From Ampullaceana balthica (taxonomy: Eukaryota > Mollusca > Gastropoda > Lymnaeidae), in assembly GCA_944989445.1 (NCBI GenBank), contig CALYLW010000985.1:245950-309949 (forward strand): a DNA stretch of 64,000 bases, written 5' to 3'. A program made the position numbers and the translations under genes. This document shows positions 23,456-34,409 of this stretch, in pieces (within the stretch, counting starts at the first letter, position 1; the number at the start of each line of letters is the position of its first letter). The notes under the pieces were generated by a model. The model saw only the letters and a list, made by a program, of their open reading frames with translations. It ran no database searches and was not told where the DNA came from.

Positions 23456-24266
23456 GTTTAGTTTTATGAAATTATATGATTCAAGCAATTCAGTATTCAA
23501 TGTAAGTATTTATTTATTAAAATTAAGGTATAAATCCTCCAAATGAGAAAAACTTTAATTCAAAATATGTTAAGTCCAAACAAATGACACATCTAAACCA
23601 TTCAATTTTTGACAAAATGAGGCAACAAAGAATCCTCACACGGGTTCTTAAGTATACTATGTATATACGCTCCCTCAGTTTGGCAAAACTCATCCGATGG
23701 TCAAAAGTTTTGAATAAAATAAGTCAATTAGTTAAATTTTCCGAATTCCAGAATTTATAGTAGTTTTTTAGATACTTCAGTTTAACCAATTAATCCAAAT
23801 TGCAATTATCACAATTTCCACACAATAAATGCATACAAATTCCGTTCCTTGATTTATAATTCACAATGACCCAGATGATAATAGTCCATAGCTTCTCAAG
23901 TTCAAGGTTTGTTTACCTTCTTTCTTGGAATTATTAGTAATGGCCTGTGTCACTTTGACATTATATACTCAGTCTGCCTTTTGCTTGACCCAGATTCAGT
24001 GCGTCCAGCGGCAATGTGGGAAGTAAAGCCGCAATTTTGAAAACTCCTTGTATCATATATTTCATTTAATTACACAAGTTTATTTACTGCTGCTTACGAA
24101 CTGGAATATTCACAAATTATGATGGCTCACAATATTTATTCTTTTAATGAAAACTTTCCTTTTTGAATACAAAAAATAATTGTCACTTCTACGAAGACCT
24201 CATTCCTGTACTTTGTTCACTTGGGAGTAATGGTAATAAGTAATAACTTTTACTTTCTGATACCGA

Positions 24267-24528
24267 TGAAAATGGTTTACTTTTTTATGTATTATCTTTA
24301 GGCGTTCTCTCAATACATAACCTTGCATAAAATGATGCTCTGAAGAATTGGTTTCAATAAAATAATTTTAATATCCACACTATGTACAGAAAATATATAA
24401 TTTGAGGTTATACAATGTGGAGTCCTCAAGCACACGTTCGCCATTTCACACAGAATTTTTACAACTGCTTTCGCGCTTTTTCATCCATTTAACCTCTCTG
24501 TCACTCATTTCGTTATTATCACGTGACA
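24267..24528 (-). repeat. 5' LTR of the gag-only element
   Basis: Direct-repeat partner of 21001-21262, equal in length. Just inside it on the minus strand lies TCGGTATCAGAAAGTAAAAG, where a tRNA primer site would be expected; the match to a particular tRNA was not checked. Confidence 0.85.
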
Positions 24529-24535
24529 CGAGCGT

Positions 24536-24909
24536 CAGCATGACATGAAGTCTGAAATCGGGACGTCTGGTCAACGTACGTTAAGTTGTCATTCATTATT
24601 TTTCGAAATCTGTTAAATCGCGGTAATTCCAAGGTTCTCAAATTTTGTGACGTAACACATCAAATTCGTTCTGCTATGCAAGAATTAAGGAAGAAAATCA
24701 TTCTGATTTGCATATGCACGTATAAATAAATAATAATAACACGAGCGAAAAGCATGTTTGTAGCAAGAAATATAAATTATTAATAAATGAAAAAAAAATT
24801 AGAAATACTTTGTTAAGCTTTAATTGAAATTTATTCAATCACATTTATTTAAATTGATTAAAATTTTTAACGATTAATCGCTTAATTAATCTTTAATTTA
24901 CGCAGCCTT
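24536..24909. mobile_element. Terminus fragments: ACGTCTGGTCA repeat and BED-hAT right end
   Basis: At 24545-24580 the sequence gacatgaagtctgaaatcgggacgtctggtcaacg repeats 11707-11750. At 24830-24909 the sequence AACGATTAATCGCTTAATTAATCTTTAATTTACGCAGCC matches the right end of the BED-hAT family (compare 62360-62405). They are remnants of the host element into which later insertions went. Confidence 0.5.
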
Positions 24910-25325
24910 CATAAATATATTTAATATAAATATATATCAAAAGAAATTACGTAATCACGCATTTGACAACAAATGTAATTTTTCTTTAAACATAACTAGA
25001 AATTTGACCGCGCCTTGCAGCGTGAGTGTACTACCCTCAAAAGTTGTATTACGTGTTTGAAAATATGCAAATAATTATTTCTTAAGTATGTATGTGTATG
25101 CAAAGTTGGTCCTTTTGGTTATAATATAACCACATTTTGTGCTGAGATTTCTCTTGAGAATATAACTTTCAGTTGGTCAGAAATATACAAATGAAAAATG
25201 AAATTCTAAGACAATTTTACGTAATATCAAGAGCTCCACGAAACTGAACAAACAATTTAATAGGGTATTAATTTAATTTAAAATCCTGCATACAAACATT
25301 TCTCTTAGGTATATATCCAACGAAG

Positions 25326-27766
25326 CAGTGGCGTAGCAAGGGGGGCATGAAGACATATGTCCACAGGCGCAACGTTAGGGGGGGGGGCTAAAATGAGTAT
25401 TAAAACTCATTATTTAATTTTATTTTGATGTAAAGTAATGTTTCCCAAATACGTTTGCAAGATTGAATTTTGGAGCTCCGAAAATAGTTTAATTACAAAT
25501 CAAGTTGGCAAGCATAATTTTGGCGCCCCCTTTGAGCGTTAAAGGGCGCCATTCTAATACTAAATAAATGACACATCCACAATGTTGTATTGCTGATGGC
25601 AATTAAAAAAAACTGTGAGTGGCTGGGAGTGAAAGTAAGGGAACAGTAAGAGACAAAGGCGATTCTATTAATAGAACAGACAGAGACGACAATAAAACCA
25701 CCCAAAATCACCAAGACAAGAAAAAGGAGTTACTGAAGGCTTACAGAATGGTTAATTCGCGTCCCTTTCCTGCATGATATGACTCTTTTTAAAAAGAAAA
25801 ATCTTTTTTTCTATTTCCACTTTGGAAGGACAAAAGTGGGGAGGGTCGGCTTGTGTCGGTATGTCAAAGCAAGTTGGATTACTTTTATATGAAACATCAG
25901 ACACCGCCTCTCTTTCCAGTCTATATGTGATCAAACTTGATCAGTATGATCCACTGTTAGTAAAAAAACAAAATGCCCGAGAAAATCCAGGTTATGTATC
26001 TTATTTATCATCATAAATCCAAAATGAATTTATCCACCTACTTTCATCGACTGTATGGAATCAGTTGTTGAGTGAAATCAGAAAAAAAGTACTACGATAT
26101 CTTTCTTGACTTAACACCCGATCTAAAACATCGGGAACAGTTTTCTCAAGTCATCAGATTTGTAGATGTGGATTTTCAAACTAAAAAATAAACCTTAAAA
26201 TAATCATTTTTAGGTTTTATCCAGATACATTCCAAAGACGCAGTAAGCCTTGAAAGAGTTATCGTAGAGAAACTGGAATCTAAGAACATACCTCAAGCCG
26301 ACTATCGGTCACAATGTTATGACAATGTTGCTGTAATGACTGGGCATATCCGGCCATCAACCCCGAATATGTGCCAGAAATCACAGAGCATTGTTCATAA
26401 ACTGTGACAACCACATCATAAACCTAACAGGAGTACACTCGGCTAAAAAGGATCCAATTGTTAACACGTTTTCTTTTTGGAACAGTTGAAAGTATACATT
26501 TTTGTTTTCTCTCGTTCAACAACACGTTGGGAAGAATTAAAAAGAGGTGTGCCAATCACAATAAAGAAGGAATCTGAAACACTTTGGAGTGCACGATCAG
26601 AAGCTGTTAAAGCAGTTTATGAAGGACTATATGAAGTGGTAGGGCTGTTGGCAAAATTATCAGAACATACAAATATGACGCCTGACACCAGAATTGATGC
26701 AGAAACTTTGCTTGCAGGTATATTAAACTTTAAATTCTTAGTTTTGTTAAATTTCTGGTACATCCTACTTGGGAAAATTGATCGTCTCCAGAAATGGTTG
26801 CAGAATCTTACTGTGAATTTCAAGGAAGCAACATTTGATCTTGAATCGCTTGAGCAAGACATTTTTAACATTCGTGATAATTTGAGACAGGTTGCGGTAG
26901 AAAATGGAAAAGAAGATGCACAACTTGGGGAATCCAGGTTGACAAAAGGATTAGCAGGCATAGGAGGATGCCCGGAGAATTAACAAGAGATGCAGGACCT
27001 TCTGCAGAAGAAGAAATTGCACGTGATATGAACAGCGTAATTGATAGACTCCAACAGGAGATATCAATACGGTTTTACGTCTATTCAATGTAAACAACAA
27101 ATTTGGATTTTTACTAGACGTCAAAACTATTCTTGCTGAGACAAAAGTCGATACACTACGTTAAAATTGTTTAGATTTTGCTAATTTTACGACACTGACG
27201 TCAATGGTCACGAATTGTGCACAGAAATCAGAGACTGAAATTGCTGCTCAGTACCCGGACTGAAGCTCTATCGGAAACTCCTTTTGATCTTCTTGGTTTT
27301 ATTGTTTCATTTGGAGATGAAGTATTTCTGAATCTGCGCATTTCAATTCGAATACTTCTAACAATTGCTGTTTCAACTGAAAGCTGTTAGCGGTCCTTCG
27401 GCAAACTGAAGCTTATTTTGACTCCTTAGCATTGAAAGAGAAACACTTGAGAATATTAATTTTGACAACGTCATTGACGAGTTGTGACATTCAAATCAAG
27501 GAGAATAATTTTTTTGTAGACTATGTCTAATTGTTTAATTAGTAGAGTATTTTGTTTTTCAAATAAATTGTTAACAATCGTATCAAGAATTATTAGTCTG
27601 TATTCTATTTCATTAAAATACAAGAAGCTTCGAAAATGAACTATATAAACCGTAAATTTTTAAATATTTCTTGGGGGCTCAGTGAGCCCCAGAATCTTTA
27701 AGTCCGACAAGGGGTGTAGATTATGTGTCATGTCCCCGTGCGCAAATGACCCTAGCTACGCAACTG
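25326..27766 (+). mobile_element. ZMYM1-like hAT transposon with perfect 8-bp TSD
   Basis: The ends CAGTGGCGTAGC (25326) and GCTACGCAACTG (to 27766) are inverted repeats with one mismatch. The 8-mer caacgaag occurs exactly at 25318-25325 and 27767-27774, a perfect hAT target duplication, which fixes both boundaries. Length is 2441 bp. The + strand interior holds a broken transposase. The termini resemble those at 478 and 2249. Confidence 0.93.
25760..27495 (+). pseudogene. ZMYM1-like (DUF4371 type) hAT transposase, broken
   Basis: Recognisable pieces: NEFIHLLSSTVWNQLLSEI (about 26020), then IHSKDAVSLERVIVEKLES and YRSQCYDNVAVMTGH (26230-26345), NCDNHIINLTGVHSAK (26395), a 168-residue open stretch 26477-26983 with STTRWEELKRGVPITIKKE and TLWSARSEAVKAVYEGLYEV, and a C-terminal region ending near SIERETLENINFDNVIDEL (27430-27490). 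This order matches zinc-finger MYM-type 1-like transposases: RNase-H-fold core, helical insertion, and C-terminal dimerisation domain. Stops and frameshifts occur near 26016, 26100, 26405, 26981 and repeatedly after 27160, so no enzyme can be made. The N-terminal TTF-type finger is probably represented around 25822-26016, poorly preserved. Confidence 0.8.
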
Positions 27767-27774
27767 CAACGAAG

Positions 27775-28481
27775 CAATGGATTGCATTTGGAATAAAATG
27801 CATGTTGTTTTTTATTCGCTGATAGAACTTACAGAAAGAAAGTCTAACAAATCAAATTCAGAAACAAATTAAAATACATCAAGAATATTTTAAATATGTT
27901 TAAATTACACAAAAAATATTTGTTCTTAATTTTTTTTAAATTTATTATATTTGAAATGTAAAGAAAAAAAAACGTAACTTGCTAATGAAAAGTCTTTATA
28001 ACGAATAAACACATGATTGTTTTTAAATAAAAATAATATAACAAAAATACTAGTGTTTACTTAAATTAAACATTATTTAAATTTAAAAACAAAGCAGTAA
28101 CTATAAAATAAGAAAACTAACATTTTTTTTTAATTTAAAAAGAATAAATATTTATTAACTATATTATTATGTTGTTCAATTTCATGAAAGAGCCTTTGAC
28201 AATTTCTATATATATATATATATATTATAGATGAGTACAACAGTATTTGTAATTTACAATTTATTGATTTAATGCGAAACAATAAAGTGTTGTTTAATTT
28301 TAATATATGCAATAATAATAATAATTACAAAAAATGTATCTAAATTTCAAGTATTAATAATTTGAAAACCAATCAAGCATTCAAATATTCCAAAAAGACA
28401 TATACATGGAGTTCGCAAATTGCTAGTAAATGAAATGAAAATATTTTGCAGATAATGGTTGAACGTCATTTTGCAGATCTG
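27775..28481. other. AT-rich spacer upstream of the ankyrin gene
   Basis: Contains a (TA)n tract near 28204-28226. A tattttgcag acceptor-like site ends at about 28451, just before decayed ankyrin sequence. No promoter element was identified. Confidence 0.4.
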
Positions 28482-28637
28482 TCAAAACTGGTACAAAGAT
28501 AAGGTTACTCTGCTTTTTGAAACGGAAGGTAATTTAAATTTGCAAAATTGTTTGTCGGCACTATACACAGCATCACACAAAAAATGGTCACAAAGGTGGT
28601 TTAGCAAATTGAAAAGTGGTCTTATGTAAATGAGAAG
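28482..28637 (+). pseudogene. Decayed ankyrin repeats upstream of the main exon
   Basis: The frame DKVTLLFETEGNLNLQN (about 28498) resembles the end of an ankyrin repeat (xxVxLLIExGANVNxK). The DNA at 28562-28637 (ctatacacagcatcacac...aatggtcacaaag...gtaaatgagaag) is a clear but frameshifted copy of the 99-bp unit, roughly +4 and -5 bases relative to its neighbours. The array therefore once extended further, and the ATG at 28638 falls inside a repeat rather than at a natural protein start. Confidence 0.65.
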
Positions 28638-30009
28638 ATGAATGATAAAAAGAAAGAACTTTACATAGCATCCCAGGATGGTCAGAATGATATAGTTGCT
28701 CTGCTCATTGAAAAGGGGACTAATGTAAATGAGAAGGAGATGAATGGATGGACGGCGCTTCACATAGCATCCCAGAATGGTCACAAAAATGTGGTAGCTC
28801 TGCTTATTGAAAACGGGGCTAATGTAAATTCTAAAGATACAAAGGAATGGACGTCCCTTCATATTGCATCCCAGAATGATCACAAAGATATAGTGGCTCT
28901 GCTTATCGAAAACGGGGCCAAAGTAAATGAGAAGAATAATAATGGATGGACGGCACATCTTGTGTCATCTCAAAATGGTCATAAAGATGTAGTGGCTCTG
29001 CTTATTGAAAAGGGGGCTAAAGTAAATGAGAAGGAGGAGAATGGTTGGGAAGCACTTCATATAGCTTCCCAAAATGGTCACAAAGATGTAGTGGCTCTGC
29101 TTATTGAAAAGGATGTTAATGTAAATGAGAAGGAGAGGAATGGATGGACAGCACTTCATATAGCATCTCAAAATGGTCACAAAGATATAGTGGCTCTGCT
29201 TATTGAAAAGCGTGCTAATGTAAACGAGAAGGAGCAACATGGATGGGCTGCTCTTCACGCAGCATCTTTTAAATGTCATAAAGATGTAGTGGCTCTACTT
29301 ATTGAAAAAGGGGCCAAAGTAAATGAGAAGAATAATAATGGATGGACGGCACTTCACATAGCTTCCCAAAATGGTCACAAAGATTGTGTGGCTCTACTTA
29401 TTGAAAAGGGGGCAAATGTAAATATGAAGGGAAATGTTGGTTGGACGACACTTCATATAGCATCCCAAAATGGTCATAAAGATGTAGTAGCTCTGCTTAT
29501 TCAAAAAGGGGCTAATGTAAATGAGAAGAGACGAACGGATGGACAGCACTTCACATAGCATCCCAGAACGGTCACACCTATGTAGTGGCTATTCTTATTG
29601 AAAGAGGGGCTAATGTAAATGAGAAGAATAACAATGGATGGACGGCACATATTATAGCATCCCAGAACGGCCACAAAGATGTAGTGGCTCTGCTTATTGA
29701 AAAAGGGGCTAATGTAAATGATAAGGAGGAGAAAGGATGTACAGCACTACACATTGCATCCCAGAACGGCCACACATTTGTAGTGGCTTTTCTCATTGAA
29801 AAAGGGGCTAATGTAAATGAAAAGAATAATAATGGATGGACGGCACATCTTATAGCATCCCAGAATGGTCACAAAGATGTGGTGGATCTGCTTATTGAAA
29901 AAGGAGCTCATGTAAATGAGGAGCAGATAAATGGACAGACAGCGCTTCTAAGAGAATTAAATGCTGTTCTTGACAGATTAAGGACGGAACGAGCAGCGTA
30001 TTTACGTGA
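28638..30009 (+). CDS. Ankyrin-repeat protein, exon 1 (13 repeats)
   Basis: The exon encodes thirteen 33-residue ankyrin repeats, most of the form NGWTALHIASQNGHKDVVAL followed by LIEKGANVNEKx. This is the standard helix-turn-helix-loop unit (TALHxAxxxGHxxVVxLLI), which mediates protein-protein binding. The 99-bp DNA units are strikingly alike, implying recent tandem expansion or gene conversion. A single-base loss after gagaag (29523-29528) shifts the frame in repeat 10; the array continues in the new phase from about 29540. After the last repeat the sequence becomes ELNAVLDRLRTERAAYLR, a short charged helix. GTAAGTAT at 30010 is a strong donor, leaving phase 2, which matches the exon at 40055. 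The start codon is uncertain: ATG 28638 is the first in frame but lies within a repeat, and the upstream repeats are decayed. The cell location is unknown; no signal peptide is visible. It may be a real gene with an assembly error, or a young pseudogene. Confidence 0.8.
29529..29545 (+). other. Single-base deletion in ankyrin repeat 10
   Basis: Sister units read gagaaggagaggaatggatgg at this point; here it is gagaagagacgaacggatgg, one G short. Adding one base in register restores the repeat sequence on both sides. Homopolymer-type sequencing error and genuine mutation are both possible. Confidence 0.85.
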
Positions 30010-30017
30010 GTAAGTAT
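30010..30017 (+). promoter_or_regulatory. 5' splice site (donor) of ankyrin exon 1
   Basis: Exon ...TTTACGTGA | GTAAGTAT. The overlapping GTGAGTAAG one step upstream (30006) is an alternative donor, but it leaves a phase that hits a stop in the next exon unless a weaker acceptor is used. Confidence 0.65.
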
Positions 30018-30370
30018 ACTTCTTTTTAAATTTTTCAATTATAATCTTTTTTTTTCTAGAAATGTTTCCCTTACTTTATTGTTTTTGTCCTTTAAAAATA
30101 TGAACATATATTTATATTTGTGAATATTTATCTTAGAATTTATGTATCTTTATATTATACCCTAAAGCGTCTGTTAGTCAGGTAGTTCAGTCAGTCAGTT
30201 ATAGCTTTGTGAAGCAATGCCCAATAAGAAATTTGAAAATGAAGACGTCAAACGAAATATTGGTGTCGAAAATTAATAGAACATTTTTTTCACTAAAAAA
30301 AATAAATTGTGACGTGACGTCATAATTTGAGCTTAAATTAAGGTTTGCTAAAGGAACGAAGTAATAATAA

Positions 30371-31857
30371 AAAAACCCGTAAAAAAACACGTTTTTGACT
30401 ATAAATGCTTTATGTACGAGACATAACTAAAAGAATGTTTATAATAATACGCAGCGCAAGACCATCCAAAAAATACTCAATTTGCAGTTGTGTCGTAAAA
30501 CATGTTTAATATAATGCGCACCGATCAGGAATATGTTTATAAAAAGTGTTGTCAATAAAATTCGCACCTTATTGCGGGACAGAAAGGTTGTTCAATATCA
30601 TACGCACAGCGACGAGCTATCTAAAAAAAACATGATACATAGGAATAAATAAAATAATCTAACAAATCAATAATTTAATAATAGTACATGCGATAGATCT
30701 GAAAGTTTGACACATTGTTTTTATCAGTGGCAAGAAATTGCCCGCAAAATTTCAGCTTGCTAGCTTACGAGGAAGTGGGTTAAACATTGATACAAAGTTT
30801 TGGAGACAAGCAAGGGCGCAAGCAACCAGACACCACGAGTTAATATAAATGATTTAATTAAAAAAAACGTAAAAAACCAATTTTTTTTACTATAAATCCT
30901 TTATGTACGAGAAGTAACTAAAATATTGTTCATTATAATACGCATCGCAAGACCATCCAAAAATACAAAATTGTTCTTATGTCTCGTAAAACATGTTTAA
31001 TATAATGCGCACAGATCGGAAATATATTTTTAAAAGTATAGTCATTATAATACGCACATTATTGCGCGATAGGAAAGGTCGTTCAATATAATACGCTCCG
31101 CGACACTATAGCAAAAAAAATTAACATGATACATAGAGATGAAATAAAATAATCTACAAATTCAATAATTTAATTACAGTACATGTAATCGATCTGAAAT
31201 TTTGATACATTGTTTTTATCATCGGTACAAAACTGCCTGCACAATTTCAGCTCGCTAGCTTACGAGGAAGTGGGTTATAATCGATCAAAAAATTTGGCGA
31301 TAAGCAAGGGCGCAAGCAGACACCGCGAGTTAATATAAAGGATTTAATTTTAAACAACCTTAAAAAACCAAGTTTTTCACTATAAATCCTTTATGTACGA
31401 GACGTAACTAAAAGAATGTTTATAATAATACGCAGCGCAAGACCATCCAAAAAATACAAAATTGCAGTTGTGTCGTAAAACATGTTTAATATAATGCGCA
31501 CCGATCAGGAATATGTTTATAAAAAGTGTTGTCAATAAAATACGCACCTTATTGCGGGACAGAAAGGTTGTTCAATATAATGCGCACCCTTACACTCTAT
31601 CTCAAAAAATAACATGATACATAGGAATACATAAAATAATCTTTAAAAAAATAATTCAATTACGGTACATGTGATCGATCTGAAATTTAGTTACATAGTT
31701 TTTATCATCGGCACCAAACTGCCTGCAAAATTTCAGCTCGCTAACTTACGAGGGAGTGGGTTAAAATTGATCCAAAGTTTTTGCGACAAGCAAGGGTGCA
31801 AGGGTTCAAGGGTGCAAGAAAGCAGACACCACGATTTAATATAAATGATTTAAAAAG
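30371..31857 (+). repeat. Three tandem copies of repeat R1 in intron 1
   Basis: Head-to-tail copies at about 30371-30860, 30864-31350 and 31353-31857, each about 490-505 bp. Each begins (a)ccgtaaaaaacca.gtttttnactataaa and ends gagttaatataaa.gattta. Outer motifs AAATCCTTTAT and ATAAAGGATTT are inverted relative to each other. No coding capacity. The copies are similar enough that the array probably grew by unequal exchange. Confidence 0.9.
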
Positions 31858-32254
31858 AGCGGGGTTTATTTGATGTTAGTATTTTTTTAATGTTAAGATA
31901 TCATTTTGTGTTTATGTATACAGTTGAGTAACAACGACTTAGCATCGGGCAGTTGACAAGGGTGCCGAGGGATAAACCTTCAATTTATTCAATTTTTTTT
32001 AAAATTACATTTTGGATTTTTTAAATATCCATTTGCAAGGGCGCAAACAAAAATTTGACCAAGGGCGCGGAAAACCCAGTTACGCTTCTGTATGTATAAG
32101 TATTTGTGCGCGCGAGTGTTTGCCGTCTGTGTAAAAGTATGGAAGTGCGAGTGTGTGCGTGTATATGTGTGTTTTTGCTTGCGCGTCTGTTGGATTCCTA
32201 GGGGCCATTTTTTGTCTTGGTTATTGTTATGTCTGCTTATGTTGCTTTTTTAAT
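31858..32254. other. Intronic spacer, GT-rich in part
   Basis: Mostly AT-rich, with a GT/GC-alternating stretch at 32100-32180. No gene or RNA is seen. Confidence 0.35.
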
Positions 32255-33048
32255 TTAAAGAAATCAATTATATATAGGAGTTGTTTGCACGTGCATAAGA
32301 GTGACGCTATTGAGCAGAACAGTTTATTTTCTTTTCTAATTTGTGACAATTTTACTACATTTTTTAAAAGAGGCACGAGTAAATAATATTGCCAAATCCT
32401 TTGTTGCTTTAACACTATCGCTTAGCAAATATTAATATGTTTTTTTTTGCATGATTTAAGCTGAGCCAGAATGGTAAATTTTAAGTACAAATTTGTTAAT
32501 AAACGTGTCCTTTAAATAAATAATCCCATTTCCACAACCTCTATTCTAGACATCAATAATCACAGAAATATCTGACTAAAAAATATGCTATTCTTTTGAC
32601 TAAGATAATGCTTATACTGTAAATAGAAAGGATGTTTGGAGACCTCTTTCCATTAATCAAACAATATGTTGGTAAATTTCTAGAACAATGCAGTTGCATG
32701 ACACACGTTTCGTGTAATAACTGTACATTTGTGTAAGATGTAAATATATTTAGTGTAAATAAATAACACGAGCATGGTGAAGTATATATATGATCATGCA
32801 TTAGAAAATGTGTGTTTCGTCGAAAAAAACACACTCTAACAACAAACCATACTGTGGCAAGTTATGATTTTTGTTAGATCAATTTTACACTACGAGAATG
32901 AAGTGTTTGTGTAAAGACTGATTTTAAAGGTAGATAATGTTGTCTACTAAATGGAATTTATTTTTCAAAGTATGTAATTTTTTATTGGGAATTGTTTCTT
33001 CAATCATTCTGATTTGAAATCAGATGCCTCCATGATATATCTAATATG

Positions 33049-33872
33049 CAATGGAACCTCGGTATATGTCTGCTTTGGTTTAAGTCCAACTTGGTATACA
33101 TCCTGTTTTGACGCGAAACAGTGTGCTTAGTATACGTTTCGACCTTTTGTTTGGAACACGACCAGCGCGCGTGTTAGAAATCGTAAGTGTAAAACTGACA
33201 TATTTTATTTTTTAAACGCATGCGCAACTTGGATGAATCACAACACTACGTCGATTGTTTGTAAGTACTTTAGTTGCTACAATACAGTGGAAGACTCACC
33301 AGTTATTACTGGTAAATTTTAAATAAATTCACTAAACATGAGTTCTAAAAAGGTAATGACAGGAGCCAAGTAAAGAAAAAAAAATTGACCAGACAATGTC
33401 ACATTTTCTAAACATCCTGAAGAGAAGGCAAAAACAAAGTTCTTTAGACAGAATTTAACTTAAAGTCAAACCTGGCGAGCCTCAACCATGGTCAATTAGG
33501 TAAACGAGCAGAAATAAAAAAAAACAACATGTCATGTTCATGAAATTTTATTTGAAGCTGATTTTTCTCCCAAACAATATAATCTCCTTCTCAACACCAT
33601 GTTAGCAAGCACTAGACTCGTCTCATCAAGTTAAAGTGAGGCTAAATTTTTATTTATTGCAGCTAAGTTCTTTATAGTAATGTCTTTTAAATTATGTTTT
33701 ACAACTGTTTCAATAAATGTATAATAATATGTTAATAATAATATGTTAATAATAATATGTTATTTTCCTGGGAATGGATTAATCATTTTTCCTTTATTTT
33801 ATATGGTAAAGATACGTTTGATTTAAATCCAAATGTCTGGAACGGATTAATGACATATAGCAAGGTTCCACT
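33049..33872 (+). mobile_element. Tigger/pogo-like element inserted in R3
   Basis: The left end CAATGGAACCTCGGTATATGTC and the inverted right end AGTGGAACCTTGCTATATGTCA match the usual CAGTGGAACCTCGGTTATxxGTC termini of Tigger elements. A frame beginning MSSKKVMTGAK (about 33338) recalls the start of such transposases but stops almost at once. The interior is otherwise deleted. The copy of R3 without this block at 15680-16725 serves as the empty-site comparison. Confidence 0.65.
33719..33763. repeat. 15-bp tandem repeat, three copies
   Basis: The unit ataataatatgttaa is repeated three times inside the Tigger-like element. Confidence 0.9.
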
Positions 33873-34409
33873 ATATATTGGTCTTTCAAAATATGTCATG
33901 CTAGACGCTATAAAGATACAATTGAAAATAATATTAATATTAAATATAAATACAAAGACAAATGATACTTATTTTAAAACGACACAAGTCTCTGCCTATT
34001 TGGTCATTTGCTATTCTTCGCAGAGAAAAACGGGAATTCATTTAATATGATGTAAACAAATTTAAATTAGAGGATCAATCTCGCTTAATTAAAATAAGTA
34101 ATTAAAACCCACTAGGGGCTGTCCATAAATTACGTCAACAATTTTTGGCGATTTTTACCTCCCCCCCTCCCCCTTGTCAACAACTTGTCAAACTTCCAGA
34201 GACCCCCCCCTATAAAATTACGTCAACATTTGATAACCCCCCCCCCAAAAAAAAATCAAAAATAAATAAATAAATAATAAAAAGAAAAATGTTTAGAAAA
34301 ACAAAGTTTAATAAACTTTTAACTTATGACATATTTCCAATTCATAACTACAAAGGCTTACACTAAACAGAAAAGAGATTACAGGGTTTACAAAAATGTT
34401 TACACATTA

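Larger units (their letters stand above)
21001..24528 (-). mobile_element. LTR retrotransposon with gag only (minus strand)
   Basis: Two direct repeats of 262 bp (21001-21262 and 24267-24528) flank a 3.0 kb interior. Flanking 5-mers cgagg (20996-21000) and cgagc (24529-24533) match at 4 of 5 bases as a target duplication. On the minus strand the LTRs begin TATCACG/TGTCACG and end CCATTTACA/CCATTTTCA, giving TG...CA ends. A purine-rich stretch GAAGGATGGGGTTGAA precedes the 3' LTR. The interior has a Ty3/gypsy-like gag but no protease, reverse transcriptase or integrase, so it is either a deletion derivative or a gag-only element mobilised in trans. Confidence 0.85.
32255..34085 (+). repeat. 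Long dispersed repeat R3, copy 2 (interrupted)
   Basis: Aligns in order with 15680-16725, but the alignment is split by about 820 bp at 33049-33872, which has the ends of a Tigger/pogo-like transposon. Before the gap lies attctgatttgaaatcagatgcc; after it lie gtcatgctagacgctataaa and atataaatacaaagac. No protein recognised. Confidence 0.65.

Noticed and set aside
28482..29796. Long minus-strand frames opposite the ankyrin array
   Set aside because: They mirror the 99-bp repeat structure on the opposite strand; the ankyrin sequence on the + strand explains them.
28638..30009. Ankyrin array as bacterial symbiont DNA or recent transfer
   Set aside because: Strong spliceosomal donor, in-phase downstream exons and surrounding animal transposons on both sides argue for a host locus.
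30006..30013. Donor GTGAGTAAG at 30006 for ankyrin exon 1
   Set aside because: It leaves phase 1, which meets a stop in exon 2 with the strong acceptor; GTAAGTAT at 30010 fits both phase and consensus.
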